NCBI GenBank assembly: GCA_024663395.1
Contig: JANFAH010000002.1
Location: forward strand, 1,550,001-1,614,000
Length of the DNA stretch: 64,000 nt
Direction of reading: 5' to 3'
Source of the DNA: Pisolithus tinctorius
Lineage: Eukaryota; Basidiomycota; Agaricomycetes; Boletales; Pisolithaceae
Part shown: one piece after another, positions 22,490 through 35,800 of the stretch
Layout of the letters: every line of letters begins with the position of its first letter
Numbering within the stretch: the first letter of the stretch is position 1
Program-made: the position numbers and the translations under genes
Notes under the pieces: model-generated
The model's database searches: none
Told to the model about the DNA's origin: nothing
Seen by the model: the letters and a program-made list of their open reading frames with translations, nothing else

Positions 22490-23210
22490 GGTTATTCACA
22501 GGGAACAGGTTAAGATGTACTTCAAGTATGACTGCTCACTCCAACACAAACACAAGGTCGCCCTAGACACCCCTGTGGGTTATCATCTGTTCAGGGAAGT
22601 GCACAGCCACAAAGCAAAGTCTAAGGTGAGGTTTGCTTACTATGAAGTTGATGACAGTGGGAACATAGTTGTGGTGGCTGAGGGACCATCACCAACCAGA
22701 CAGGAGGAACTGGGGAACAATGTGGACCTATGCAGCCAAGAAGAGGTCATGGGTGGACAGATGCTCAGTAGCATTCAGATGGATACCATCAACACCCTCC
22801 TGTGGGATACTGCTGAGCAAGTCAAGAAGCAACAGTGGAGGGCTCACCAGGGTTATATTGACCACCAAGAGTGACGAGACAGTCAAAGGCAAGAAGCAGA
22901 GCCTTACAGTAATCCCCTCCCTCGTGACACTCATCTTCCTCACATCTCCTGATCCCCAAGGCCTAACCAGAGATCACACAAGTCAAATGCTAACATCAAT
23001 CCTCACGTCTGCAACTCCTACACACCTGAACAGCCAGTTGCTGGTCCCAGTACCTTCGTTGTTGACCATGCCATGACTGGGGATGAGGGTTTCAAGGAGG
23101 ATGTGGATGCTTTGGGGGAGGATGATGATGAGGTTAGCCCAGAACATGCTGCCAGCCACAAGGACACACAGGGATTTGCCATGGGAAAACCCCCAGGAAA
23201 GTCTGCATAA
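22490..23210 (+). pseudogene. Gypsy-A pol, part 3: C-terminal tail
   Basis: Continues the Gypsy-A frame from the second copy of the 11-bp duplication (22490-22500) to TAA at 23208-23210, interrupted by TGA at 22872 and 22950. The protein is hydrophilic with an acidic tail (EDVDALGEDDDE near 23095-23130). I recognise no domain. It extends the polyprotein well past the chromodomain, which is unusual for the family. Confidence 0.75.
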
Positions 23211-23256
23211 GGAGGGCGCTACTGCAAGTACGACTGGAGAGGGTACTTTGTACCCT

Positions 23257-23558
23257 GGAGGGGGGAATGTAGGGTTTCAGACCGATGGTTGACAGTATGT
23301 TCCCAAGAGATATTTGTTCACTTGACAGATCCAAATTGTTTCTCATTTATCTTTTCTGGTTTACTTATCCCATTCATCTGCATTGACATTTCATGCCTGT
23401 TTGCTACAGTATAAAGAGACTCATGCTACATAGAGATAGAGGGACTTCCTTCCCTTACAGACCACAATGTCTGGATAATTGTGTAGCATGTCTTAAGGAA
23501 AGTCTCTTGTGCCTACGTCGCAAGTGTTACTACTTCGCCCCAGAGTCACAAAATCACA
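23257..23558 (+). repeat. Polypurine tract and putative 3' LTR of Gypsy-A
   Basis: A purine run (23257-23267, GGAGGGGGGAA) is followed by TGTAGGGTTTCAG at 23268. A TATA-like CAGTATAAAGAG lies at about 23408. The right end is placed at 23558 (ATCACA) because homology to the monooxygenase gene begins at 23564. GGTGG at 23559-23563 would then be the target duplication, whose partner lies outside the window. The boundary is an inference. Confidence 0.6.
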
Positions 23559-23563
23559 GGTGG

Positions 23564-25354
23564 TACTTGTGGTATGTTTGACCCTCTCTGCCTACTCTCG
23601 CAGGCTGTCAAACCTGGGTTCTAGGTAGGAGCAGGTCCAAGCGGCCTAACTGCGGCCTTGACATTTGCCCGAAATATTGTGCTAGTGCGCATCATAGAGA
23701 AAGGACCCCAACATCGACGCGGCCAACGCGGTTCGGGCATTCAGAAAAGCCACGCATGCCCTGAATTCCGCTACGAAGCTAATTCTCCCCAACCTCGCAC
23801 ATTTGAAGTCTTCCACCTCCTGCGTGTTCCCGAGATCCACGACCACGCAGCCACTGTCCCCCCGATTCAGGAGCACAACAGAGGGTCGCTTGAACCTCTG
23901 AAAACTTACCCCACGGCAAACTATACGGAACCCACACCGGCGATCCCATACGTGCGTGCCTTTACTTCTACATCCGGTCCAGATAGAAGATGGCACACTG
24001 TAGTATAATCCTAAACTGATGGGTCAACCCACACTCGAAGCATTCGCGCGTGAGCACCTCTCCAAGCTCGGTTGCACTGTCAAATTAGGCACTCGACTGG
24101 TTTCATTCACCCAAGACGAGAGATGCGACAGAGTGAAGATTGCCAAGCATTGCGGCGCGACGGGGAAGGGGAAGTCGAAGAAGACGTAGAGGTAGCATAC
24201 CTGATCGGTGCAAATGGAACGAAGGGTATGACAAGGAAGCAACTCGGACTTACCTTTCTTGGTACCACTCGGGAAGACGATTTTCTAGTACTAGGGTTCC
24301 CATGTTGCTCACCTGCGTTAACGTCAAACGCCGCCCAGTTAGTAACTTGCCCCGAACAACCTCCAATCTTACTGACCCATTAATTAGTGTACATACCCCA
24401 GCTGGCGGACAAGGTCCGAGCTTGAGTGCTCAGGATGCACTGAGACATAACCCACCCCAAATCACAACCTCGAGCTAACATAACCTTGGTAGCTTAACAT
24501 CGCCTGGAAGATTGCATTAGTCTACAAAGGCTTAGCACCAGCATCCCTCCTGGACACTTACACCGCCGAACAGGTCCCTGTGGTTACAGAAATGCTCGGT
24601 TTCACCACCGAGATGCACAAGCGCATCTTCAGCGCGCCCCGAACATACCGTGCGATTGACTGCTGACCAAAATAACAATTCAAAAAGTGTAGAATCGAAT
24701 CTCGGACGTGGAATGCGTCGCGGAAAGAACACCTATATCCTCGGTGTGAATAACCCTACTAGCCCGATCGTCATCCATGAGTTCGCTCCTACGTCGGTGG
24801 TGTCGGTCGTACACAGTGCATACGGGGACATCTCGGAGGGCGTCTTGCGATCGGGCGATCGCGCACCCGATGCTCCGGGACTCGTGCCCATCGTTTCACC
24901 TAACCGCGCATCATGCAACATCTCAAGTAGTTCTCAGTCAATAGGAATGGCCGGGAGCATCCGTATCTTCGCGTCAACGGATCATGCTGTTATTGTCTTT
25001 GCACCGACTTTAGCTGTCCCTGACGTGCGATTGGTACTGGTGGTGCTAGACCAGAACACTCGGAAGCAACTGGTAAGGCGCGTAATCATGCTTCCTGGAC
25101 CTCTCTCCGAAGCAGATGGGCGTGTCGAGATGTCTTCTGAGGAAGACCAGGCCATCGACATGGATGTACTCGTGGATCAGGCTGGTCATGCATACCGAGG
25201 GTATGTTATCGAGAAGCAGGATATCAAGGTTGTGGTCGTACGTCCGGATGGGGTGGTAGGTGCAAATGTGCGTGGTGCAGCGGGGTTAGAACGATATTTC
25301 GAGGGCGTCTTTAGGACGAGAGGAGGCATGTGTGTCGCGGAGGATGTGGTATAG
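23564..25354 (+). pseudogene. FAD-dependent aromatic monooxygenase, dead copy 1
   Basis: Collinear with the intact copy at 30024-32387. It starts in exon 1 (tacttgtggtatg), which Gypsy-A truncated, so the start codon is gone. The first two introns and the GAGP nucleotide-binding motif are recognisable (about 23630-23660). Exon 4 is followed near 24296 by a deletion of about 500 bp that removes exons 5 to 7. The microexon-like CGCCGCCCA and the GGQG region survive. The last exon (about 24505-25354) has small indels, then stays open for 234 codons to TAG at 25352. Divergence is moderate, so the gene was probably functional before the insertion. Confidence 0.88.
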
Positions 25355-25589
25355 AGTTATTCGGTATTAGGCATCTTTGGCTGTGTATTTGTCGCCACCC
25401 TGTTCAGGTGGGCCCATTTGCTACGTTTACGCGTAGTTAGTAGGGAGTTACCAGTGTGTGGGCATACCAACTGAGTTCCAGAGATGTTTTCGGAACGTGC
25501 GAGATACAATAAGACCACGCTCTCACCCTTCAAATCCAGATCTCTCGGCCAGCATATCCTCGATGGTTCGACCGCGCCTAGAAACCTAC

Positions 25590-25910
25590 ATTGACCTACG
25601 AGAGCTTACAGCGCTTACCCCACTCCTTCGCAGACACTTGCGCAGCCGCACAGCTCTCTGTATCACTGAAATGTTCAGCCGCACCACCGAAATCCCCAAA
25701 TTCACCTTCTGTAAGTTCATGGCCGCGGACACATAGGCATCGAAGAACGATAACAACAGCAAGGAAAGTGGAATCAAACCCGAAAACGCACAAAGCATGG
25801 CCACAAGAATATGTACGTGCCCCTCAGTATGAGTTACCCCACCAACCCAATCGTTGACGACGAGTTCACCTACATCGACTTCGAGAGTTGCAGCTGCACA
25901 TCAGCATATA
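25590..25910 (+). pseudogene. Relic of a third monooxygenase copy
   Basis: DNA at about 25615-25715 aligns with the start of the last exon of the intact gene (31555-31660), sharing ATCACTGAAATG and CACCACCGAA blocks. About 25800-25910 aligns with 31760-31850 (CCCAATCGT and GACGAGTTC blocks). Frames are broken by many indels. It is older than copy 1. The stretch from 25355 to 25590 shows nothing recognisable. Confidence 0.65.
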
Positions 25911-26221
25911 GTAACACCTGGGAGGGTATGTTGTGACTGGTAAAACTACCCTTAGCCGCGCACCATTTCATGCATGGTTACTCTAACCCACGCGACACTG
26001 CCGAAAAAGTCCAGAGAGCGCCCGTTTGCTTGGTATCGCAGATAAAAACTACATGGAGGGTCAAAGGTCGTAGATATTCATGTCTTTTTTTCAGTCTCCC
26101 TTGAACAGAGTTTCTTTCGGCCAGTTCTCCCTGAACTCCGTAAGACCAACCTCCCACGAGAACGGACTACCCGTGTGACGAAACCTCCCGCTTTCCGTCA
26201 CAACTTTCTCATCAATCCTAC
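25911..26221. promoter_or_regulatory. Probable upstream region of the SelO gene
   Basis: No gene seen. A T-rich stretch followed by CAG and CT-rich sequence (about 26080-26110) precedes the SelO start, as is common in fungal promoters and 5' leaders. No specific site can be assigned. Confidence 0.3.
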
Positions 26222-28780
<2,559 letters not shown>

Positions 28781-28984
28781 ATGGCCTTCGTTACTTGCCT
28801 CACTCTCAAGTTATGCTCTGATTATCTATTGAGCCTTCCGGATCTTAGATGACTAGAGTGCATGATCGGTTCTCATAAAGACGGAGATGGCATCCAACAG
28901 TCTCGAGATCAGGAAATCTCCACTTCTGCCAGAGTGCCCAATGAATAGCGAATCGAACGCGACCATTTAAATAGGAGCGACCGT
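28781..28984. other. 3' flank of SelO
   Basis: Short intergenic stretch with no recognisable feature. Confidence 0.4.
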
Positions 28985-29290
28985 GCATAGGGAAAGTACG
29001 CATTCTAAGTGCCAGAACAACGCATGAAAAGGAGTGACCGCCAAGTGGATGTGAATACCAGATATCATAGCGCCGTGGCTATACACAATATTCAATATCT
29101 GAATTTTGCTTTTACTTTTCAGAATGCTGGCCACTAGGTTGCATGTTTCAGCTTGACTGACAGTGTGATGTGGAGTGACCTCATACCAAATGCCTTGATG
29201 TTTTATGTGTACATCGGTGCCCGATGGCTCTTTCACCTGAGAGGCTGTAAAGCGACGGGGGATACATGGTACTATCATACAACAGTTCAG
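28985..29290 (-). pseudogene. Relic of the TPR-HET gene C-terminus
   Basis: The minus strand aligns with the last ~120 codons of the TPR-HET gene (32847-33250). A GATACATGGT block at 29259-29268 matches 33215-33224, and the last block (29085-29145: ACACAATAT and AGAATGCTGG) matches 32850-32895. The middle is deleted and frames are broken. The encoded ends read PCIPRRF against PCIAHPV and ILNIV against TFDIV. It sits between SelO and the intact monooxygenase. Confidence 0.7.
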
Positions 29291-30023
29291 AAACCGCGGA
29301 ATCGGATGCCCTCAGGCCCTAATGAGTCAGTGAAGGTCGAGCTGTGTATGAATTCTCTCGTGTTCACGGCCGAACCGCCGGAACGCGACGGGTGGCGCAT
29401 GAGAAAGCCGAGGGTGTTTAGATATTTGCTCCGTAGAGGCAGCCTCCGGTGGGACAAATTTAGCGAAATACTCGGCAGAAGACATGATGTGGCGTCTGCG
29501 GCATTGTGTGAAGACGTGTACCGCTCTCGGCTTGTGGTGACGAACTATTCTGGCCGGTTAGTAGTTTGGTCACCGGATCAGGATATTGGGAATTACATGT
29601 ACAGCATCCTGCAATCCGCCTTCCGGCTTGCTTCCGGCCCTTTCTTACTTCCTACATGCACTATGACCGAGTGGCATCTGCCTTCTGCAGGCGAGCAGAG
29701 GCTGACGCCAGCTCGATGACTCATCGATTACTTATGTAGTCGGAGTTCTGAGAAACGCTGAAATCACGTTTACAAATTTTTATGACGAGCGATGGACCTC
29801 GATTTATGCGAGGACTTGACGCAGCGTCCAAACCATGGAACGTGTCTGTAGTGACCCTAATTAGTAAGTTGGTCCCAACCCTGCACTGCTCCCCGAACTG
29901 GGTTTATATTGTTATAGAGGATGTATATATATGGCCCCTAGTGACTGGCAAGCATCCTATCTACATTCGCATTCCTGACAACTAGTCGCCCCACGTAACC
30001 CTCAGAAGCTTATCAAAGGACAC
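29291..30023. other. No recognised gene; one open frame of doubtful status
   Basis: A 188-codon plus-strand frame covers 29153-29719. Its first part overlaps the HET relic in antisense and I recognise no domain, so it is not called as a gene. 29720-30023 is the upstream region of the monooxygenase, with a TATATATA-like stretch near 29925. Confidence 0.35.
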
Positions 30024-32387
30024 ATGATGACGAGTGGCATGACTCCTGTACTTGTGGTATGTTTAACCCACTCTACCCACCCTCGCAGACCGTCAAATCT
30101 GGGTTCTAGGTGGGAGCAGGTCCAGCCGGCCTAACCGCGGCCTTGACGCTCGCCCGGAATAATGTGCCAGTGCGCATCATAGAGAAAGAACCCCAAAGCC
30201 GACGTGGCCAACGCGGTCCGGGCATCCACGTAAGTTACGCATGCCTCAAATTCATCTACGGAGCTAATGCAACCCAGCCTCGCACATTCGAAGCCTTCCA
30301 CTTCCTGCGTGTTCCCGAGATCCACGAACGCGCAACCTTTGTTCCCCCAGTCCAGGAGCATAAGAAGGGTTCGCTGGAATCTCTGAACACCTTCGCCATG
30401 GTTCCTTATACTGAACCCACTCCGGCGATCCCATACGTGCGTACATTTACTTTTAGGCCCCTGTTTTTAGCCTGTGCAGAGGCTGGGAGTTATGCACTAA
30501 CTGAACGTCACAGCATAACAGCAAATTAATTGGTCAACCTACGCTCGAAGCAATCATGCTCCAGCACCTCTCCAAGCTCGGTTGCACCATCGAGTTCGGT
30601 ACTCGACTGGTTTCATTCACCCAAGACGAGAAGTGCGTCAGAGCGAAAATTGCCAAGCATTGTGGCGAGGACGGGGAAGAAGTCGAAGAAGACATAGAGG
30701 TGGCGTACCTGATCGGTGCAGATGGAGCGAGGGGCATGACAAGGAAGCAACTCGGGCTTACCTTTCTTGGGACCACTCGGGAAGACAATTTTATTGTATT
30801 GGGAGACATCCGTTTGGAAGCCGAGGGCCTCGATCGGGACGTATGTACACACTCCATTACGGACGACACGAGTGAGACAACTGACTCGTCTTTACAGCAC
30901 TGGCATTTCTTCGGCCCGATGTCGCAAAATATGTAGGTTTCGTTCGATCTATAACAGCGTCAGCTGACGGATTGCAATTGGCAGGGTCGCACTCCGCCCC
31001 ACTGATGAACTTGGCAAGGACGGATGGCAGTTCATCATGACAAGTAGCACAGTTGACCTGAAAGGGCTCGCGCAAGACGAAGAGGCTCTGGTGAACTGTA
31101 TAAAAGACTTCGTGGGCCTCGGAGACGTTGTTCAGATCAAAGAGGTGATGTGGGTCTCAGAGTTCAGGTGGGTCTCGTTTGTTTTATGGGTAATCTTAGT
31201 TTGGCGTGGATTTTGATGCCTTCGCGTACTAGACCCAACATACGGCTTGTGAATAAGTTTGGAGTGGGAAGGATCTTTGTTGCCGGAGGTACGGATCTGG
31301 CATGTATTCAAATTCCATGTTTCTCATCTGTGTTATCCACCCATGTTAGACGCTGCCCAGTTAGTAACTTGCTGGAAACAACTTCCACTCCAACTAACCT
31401 TGTAATTAGTGTACACAGTCCAACTGGCGGACAAGGTCTGAACTCAAGTGTTCAGGATGCAGTAAGATCTGACCCACTCTAAGTCACAAACTCAGGCTAA
31501 CATACCGTGGACAGTTTAACATCGCCTGGAAAATTGCATTGGTCTACAAAGGCGTATCGCCAGCATCCCTCCTGGACACTTACACCGCTGAACGGCTCCC
31601 CGTGATCACTGAAATGCTCGGCTTCACCACCGAACTTCACGACCGCACATTTGACCAGCTCAGTACCGACCATACCCCACAGTCGACTGCCGATGAAAAC
31701 GATGACCCAAAGCCGGTAAAATCCAACTTTGAACGTGTAATGAATCGCGGAGGGAAGTTGCAAATGCTGGGTGTGAACTATCGTACCAGCCCGATCGTCG
31801 TCGACGAGTTCGCTCCCACTCCTATGGCGGGAGTCGCGGTCGCACACAGCGCGTATGGAGACACCCAGGAAGGTGTTCTGCGAGCGGGCGATCGCGCACC
31901 CGATGCTCCGGAACTTGTGCCCGTCATCTCACTTGGCCGTGCTTCACCCAACGTTTCGAGTGGCTCTCAGCCAAACGGAATGATTGGGAGTACCCGCCTA
32001 TTTGATATCTTCGCGTCGACACATCACACTGTTATCATGTTCATACCGTCCTTGGCTGTCCCTGACTTGCGGTCGGTACTGGTGGCACTAGACAAGAGTG
32101 TCCGGAAGGGGTTGGTGAGGCGCATAGTTGTACTCCCCGAACCTTCCTCCGAAGCAGATGGGCGTGTTGGAAGGACCATTGAGGGAAATCAAGGCATCGA
32201 CGCGGAAGTACTCGTCGATCAGGCGGGTCATGCGTACCGAGGGTATATTGTCGAAAAGCAGGAGGTTAAGGTCGTGGTCGTACGTCCGGATGGGGTGGTC
32301 GGTGCGATTGTGCATGGTGCAGCGGGATTGGCCCGATACTTCGAGGGTGTGTTTGGGAAGGCGGAGGAGGGTATGCGCGCCTGGTAG
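30024..32387 (+). CDS. FAD-dependent aromatic (phenol-type) monooxygenase, 10 exons, intact
   Basis: This is a class A flavoprotein hydroxylase, which uses NAD(P)H and O2 to hydroxylate an aromatic substrate; the substrate is unknown. Exons: 30024-30056, 30110-30229, 30278-30436, 30514-30840, 30898-30932, 30985-31167, 31233-31288, 31350-31359, 31410-31461 and 31515-32387, giving 615 residues. Motifs are GAGPAGL (about 13-19, FAD-binding), GADGARG (about 172, DG motif) and AGDAAHVHSPTGGQGLNSS (about 303-321, GD motif). The last third matches the thioredoxin-like tail of phenol hydroxylases. Exon 8 is only 10 nt, yet it supplies part of the GD motif. Two broken copies lie upstream. Such genes in fungi act in aromatic breakdown or secondary metabolism. 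Confidence 0.92.
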
Positions 32388-32846
32388 GATCACAAGGAGG
32401 TTGGTTCTGATACTGGCCCGTCAGTTTATGCAAGGATGACTTGTACATAATTCCAGCTTCCATACCCATACCTATATTTAAATCCCCCCCTCTTCAAAAT
32501 CAACATCGACTGATCCCAATACGGCCTTCCAGCCAACACCTCCATCTATTAATAATTGATAAATACTGAGAATTGTGTCTTCAAGCATCCCCAGATGACG
32601 TCCAGAAGGCGGTGCAGGTGGCGTGCAGGGTGTGACAAGCACGTCAGTCGTGTGCTAGTTTTCCGGCAGTGCAACGTAGGCGACGAACTCTACCTGAGTC
32701 AACAGTAGCTACAGAGGTGTCAAAGGCTTATAGTCGTACTTCGATGGCGTTTGCAGGAGCTAGGAGGATGCAACAAAATTGATGCGATTCAAACCAGGTG
32801 TATAGGTAAACATTAGTATTGTAGATATCATAGCAGAATAACTAGG
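32388..32846. other. Convergent intergenic region between the monooxygenase and TPR-HET genes
   Basis: The two genes end facing each other here. AT-rich patches at about 32465-32580 could hold 3' ends. Nothing else seen. Confidence 0.4.
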
Positions 32847-35800
32847 CTACACAATATCGAATGTCCTAATTTCACTTTGTAGAATGCTGGTCAAGTCTGC
32901 GGGCTGAGCAGTGATCAGAGTAGAAGACGCGATTCTTTTGTACTCCGAATGAGGGAGCTCGGTCAGCAAAAGAGCGTTAAATGGGCGTCCCAGTGCCAGA
33001 AGTAGCTGCTCTTCAGGCGTAGTGTGTAACCCAGCGGATGGACCAAGCAGTTTCGAGTGCCAAGGGCGAACGAGCTGCAGACCACCTTGCAGCAATATCT
33101 CATTTTCCAGCTCGCTCGGGAGTGTTATCTCAAGTGCTCTCAGACCAGATGCCTGGATTTCGTACGTGTATTTCGGAGCCGTCCCTTTTAATCGAACCAC
33201 TGTAACGGGATGGGCGATACATGGTAGGGTAAGGCGGCGGTTGAGGAATCGCGGAAGGGGTGACTTGTCGAGTGAACGATACAGCGTTTGTAGTGCTGTG
33301 AGCAACGACGCGGGCCGCTCTTTCATCGTCACGTGTTCCTCTGCGTCTGGGGGGAGTGGAGGGGATGGTAGCATTTGATACGAAGTGATCTGGGCAGGAA
33401 AACAGCTGTGGTAGGGTGATGCCTCTCCGACCCAATCCAAGACAGAGGTGTCCCCAGACTGCGATACGATTTCAGCCAGGAGACGACCAAGCGCGTTCTC
33501 GGCAGGTTCACCATACAGAACGGGCAGGTGAAGGTTAAAGATCCCGAAGAGTGAATACGCAATATCTTCAGGTCGGGTAGTACGACGCAATGACGCCCAT
33601 TGCAGTCTTGATCGTGCATCATCCATACCGGGAGAAAAGCTGGTGAGAAACCGTGATTCTATTCCAGTTGCCCTCTCCAGCTCTTCCAGCACGGCGTCAT
33701 CGGCTTTATGGTTAGAAGACGTGAGGTTCTTGTAAAGTGTCCAGTTTAGGGTGTAGAATAGCACGCGCTCGGAAGCCAACAGTTCTTGTAGGGTCCACCC
33801 ACGTTGGAACCATTCGCTGCTCCCAAATGATTCGGTATCAGGAACGTCGGAGAGGTACACGATGGTCAGGGCGGATCGTCGATACCACGCAAACATTGAC
33901 CCTATTGCTTCTTGCAACTCCGCACTGCTGTCTTTGTCTATGCAGCATGTGTCGCTCCATGCCCACAGGTAATCCCGCTCGCAAGCAACGAGACAGAAGG
34001 TTTGGAGCTTTCCGAGACCCCCACGTGTCGACATACCATATATCGGATGGCCTTCGACGTCGTGGAGTAATGGCTCGCCTCTACCCCACCGGTGAGAAAG
34101 CATGACGAACTGAAAGTATTTCGAGACGACAGTGTGAATGAGTTTCATTTGCTGAGCTGGGTCGCAGGTTGCACAAGAGGACAGCAGCTGATTGTACTGT
34201 TGACTGGCCATAAAATGCGATACCTGCGCCTCCCGGTTGCATAGGATGCCAGTATACGTGTGCAGCAGCCTAGGAGGCATGGCTTTGAGGGTGTCAAATG
34301 CGACATTACGGATGACTTGTTTAATGTCAAAGTGGGTGACAGATGGGGGATTGGACGATGGTATAGCACCTTGTGCACCGATCTTCATTTGCAGGTAGGC
34401 TGTAAGAGAGCACCGGGACATATCGTAACTAGGATCTCCGGGTATAAGCAGCTGCAGGGCTTCTTGCTCAAGCGCAATAGCTTCGTCCAGATCACTTGTT
34501 GGGGGTGGTTGACGAAACCGGTCTGCTAGACACTGTGCAAGGTCGTGAAGAGACGAAGCACGGCTGGGATGCCCAGTTGGGTGGAATTGCAGCACACTTC
34601 GGTACATTTCGATGGCCGCGTTCAGGTCGACAAATGTGTCCTGGCGTTGGAATCTGGCACGATGGTAATTCGCAAGGTCACGTAGATTGTCTACCTCGCG
34701 ACCAAGCATGACGTGCCCATCTGAGTCTGTCCCCTGGGCTAGCCCCTGAATCCATGCTCCAACAGGGATATCATGGTGGGAGCGTCGTGGTAATCGAAGC
34801 TCTAACGCATATGTTGCGAGACAAATAGCATCGTCCAAGTCGGACGTTGTGGCCTGCTTCTGAAACCTGTCCCAAAGATGCAACGAGAGCTCAGAAAGCG
34901 AGGAGGCAACATCAGCCATGCCGGTTGGACAGACCACCGACGTAGCTCGATGGAGAGAACTTGTCGCAGGCATGTCAGCTTGTTTCCTAAACTTCTTTAA
35001 GAGATCGCAAGCATGGTTGTAAAGAACTACAACGCGATCGGGATGCCCCGGTGAACAGAGTTCTAGCGCTGCATGTCCGAGTGTGACAGCTTCTTCCAAG
35101 TCAGCAGCTGCCCCCTGATTGTCATATCTATCGGAAAGACAGAGAGCGAGGGCGTGGAGCGATGAAGACCGATTGGGATGTCCCGAAGGACGTAGTTCCA
35201 AAGCAGCACGGAGCAGTTCAATCGCCTCCTCTAAGTGGTGCATGTCAGCTTCTTTCTGGAATTGCTTCCTGAGGTCACAAGCGAGATTGTGGAGGGCTGC
35301 TGCACGATAGGGATGCCCAGGTGGACGGAGATCCAGAGCTGCGCGACCGAGCGTCACAGCTTCTTCTAGGTCGGCAATTGTTCCCTGATTATCGTATCTG
35401 CTCGAAAGACAGACAGCTAGCTGATGGAGCGATGCAGACCGACGAGGATGTCCCAAGGGACGTAGTTCCAAAGCTGCACGATGCAGTTCGATCGCTTCCT
35501 CCAGGTCGGATGCGTTAGCTTGTTTCTGGAACCTCGTCCTAAGATCGCAAGCGAGATTGTGGAGAAGTATGCCACGATGGGGATGTCCTGGTGGACGGAG
35601 CTCTAGTGCTGCACGTCCAAGTGTGATCGCTTCTTCCAAGTCGGCAACTACTCCCTGCTTGTCATGTCTATTCGAGAGACAGATAGCAAGTTCATGGAGC
35701 GATGAAGATCGATGAGCATGTCCAGAGGGACGTAGTTCCAAAGCCACCCTATGCAGCTCGATCGCCTCATCCAAGTCGCGCATGTCATTTAGTTTCTGGA

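Larger units (their letters stand above)
1..23558 (+). mobile_element. Gypsy-A: old Ty3/gypsy chromovirus, 5' end outside window, interrupted by nested insertions
   Basis: A degenerate Ty3/gypsy retrotransposon runs left to right in three pieces: roughly 1-4982, 9591-11756 and 22490-23558. The pol order is aspartic protease, reverse transcriptase, RNase H, zinc-binding integrase, integrase core and chromodomain, which defines a chromovirus. Pieces two and three are in the same pol frame once the foldback insertion and one copy of its 11-bp target duplication are removed. The 3' end shows a polypurine tract and a putative LTR that stops against a monooxygenase gene. The sequence is visibly poor in CpG and all its in-frame premature stops are TGA, so it is old and was probably methylated. 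Its 5' LTR would lie left of position 1. Confidence 0.85.

Noticed and set aside
29153..29719. 188-codon plus-strand frame as a hypothetical gene
   Set aside because: Its first part is antisense to the HET relic, and no domain or splice signals support it. It is left as a doubtful frame.
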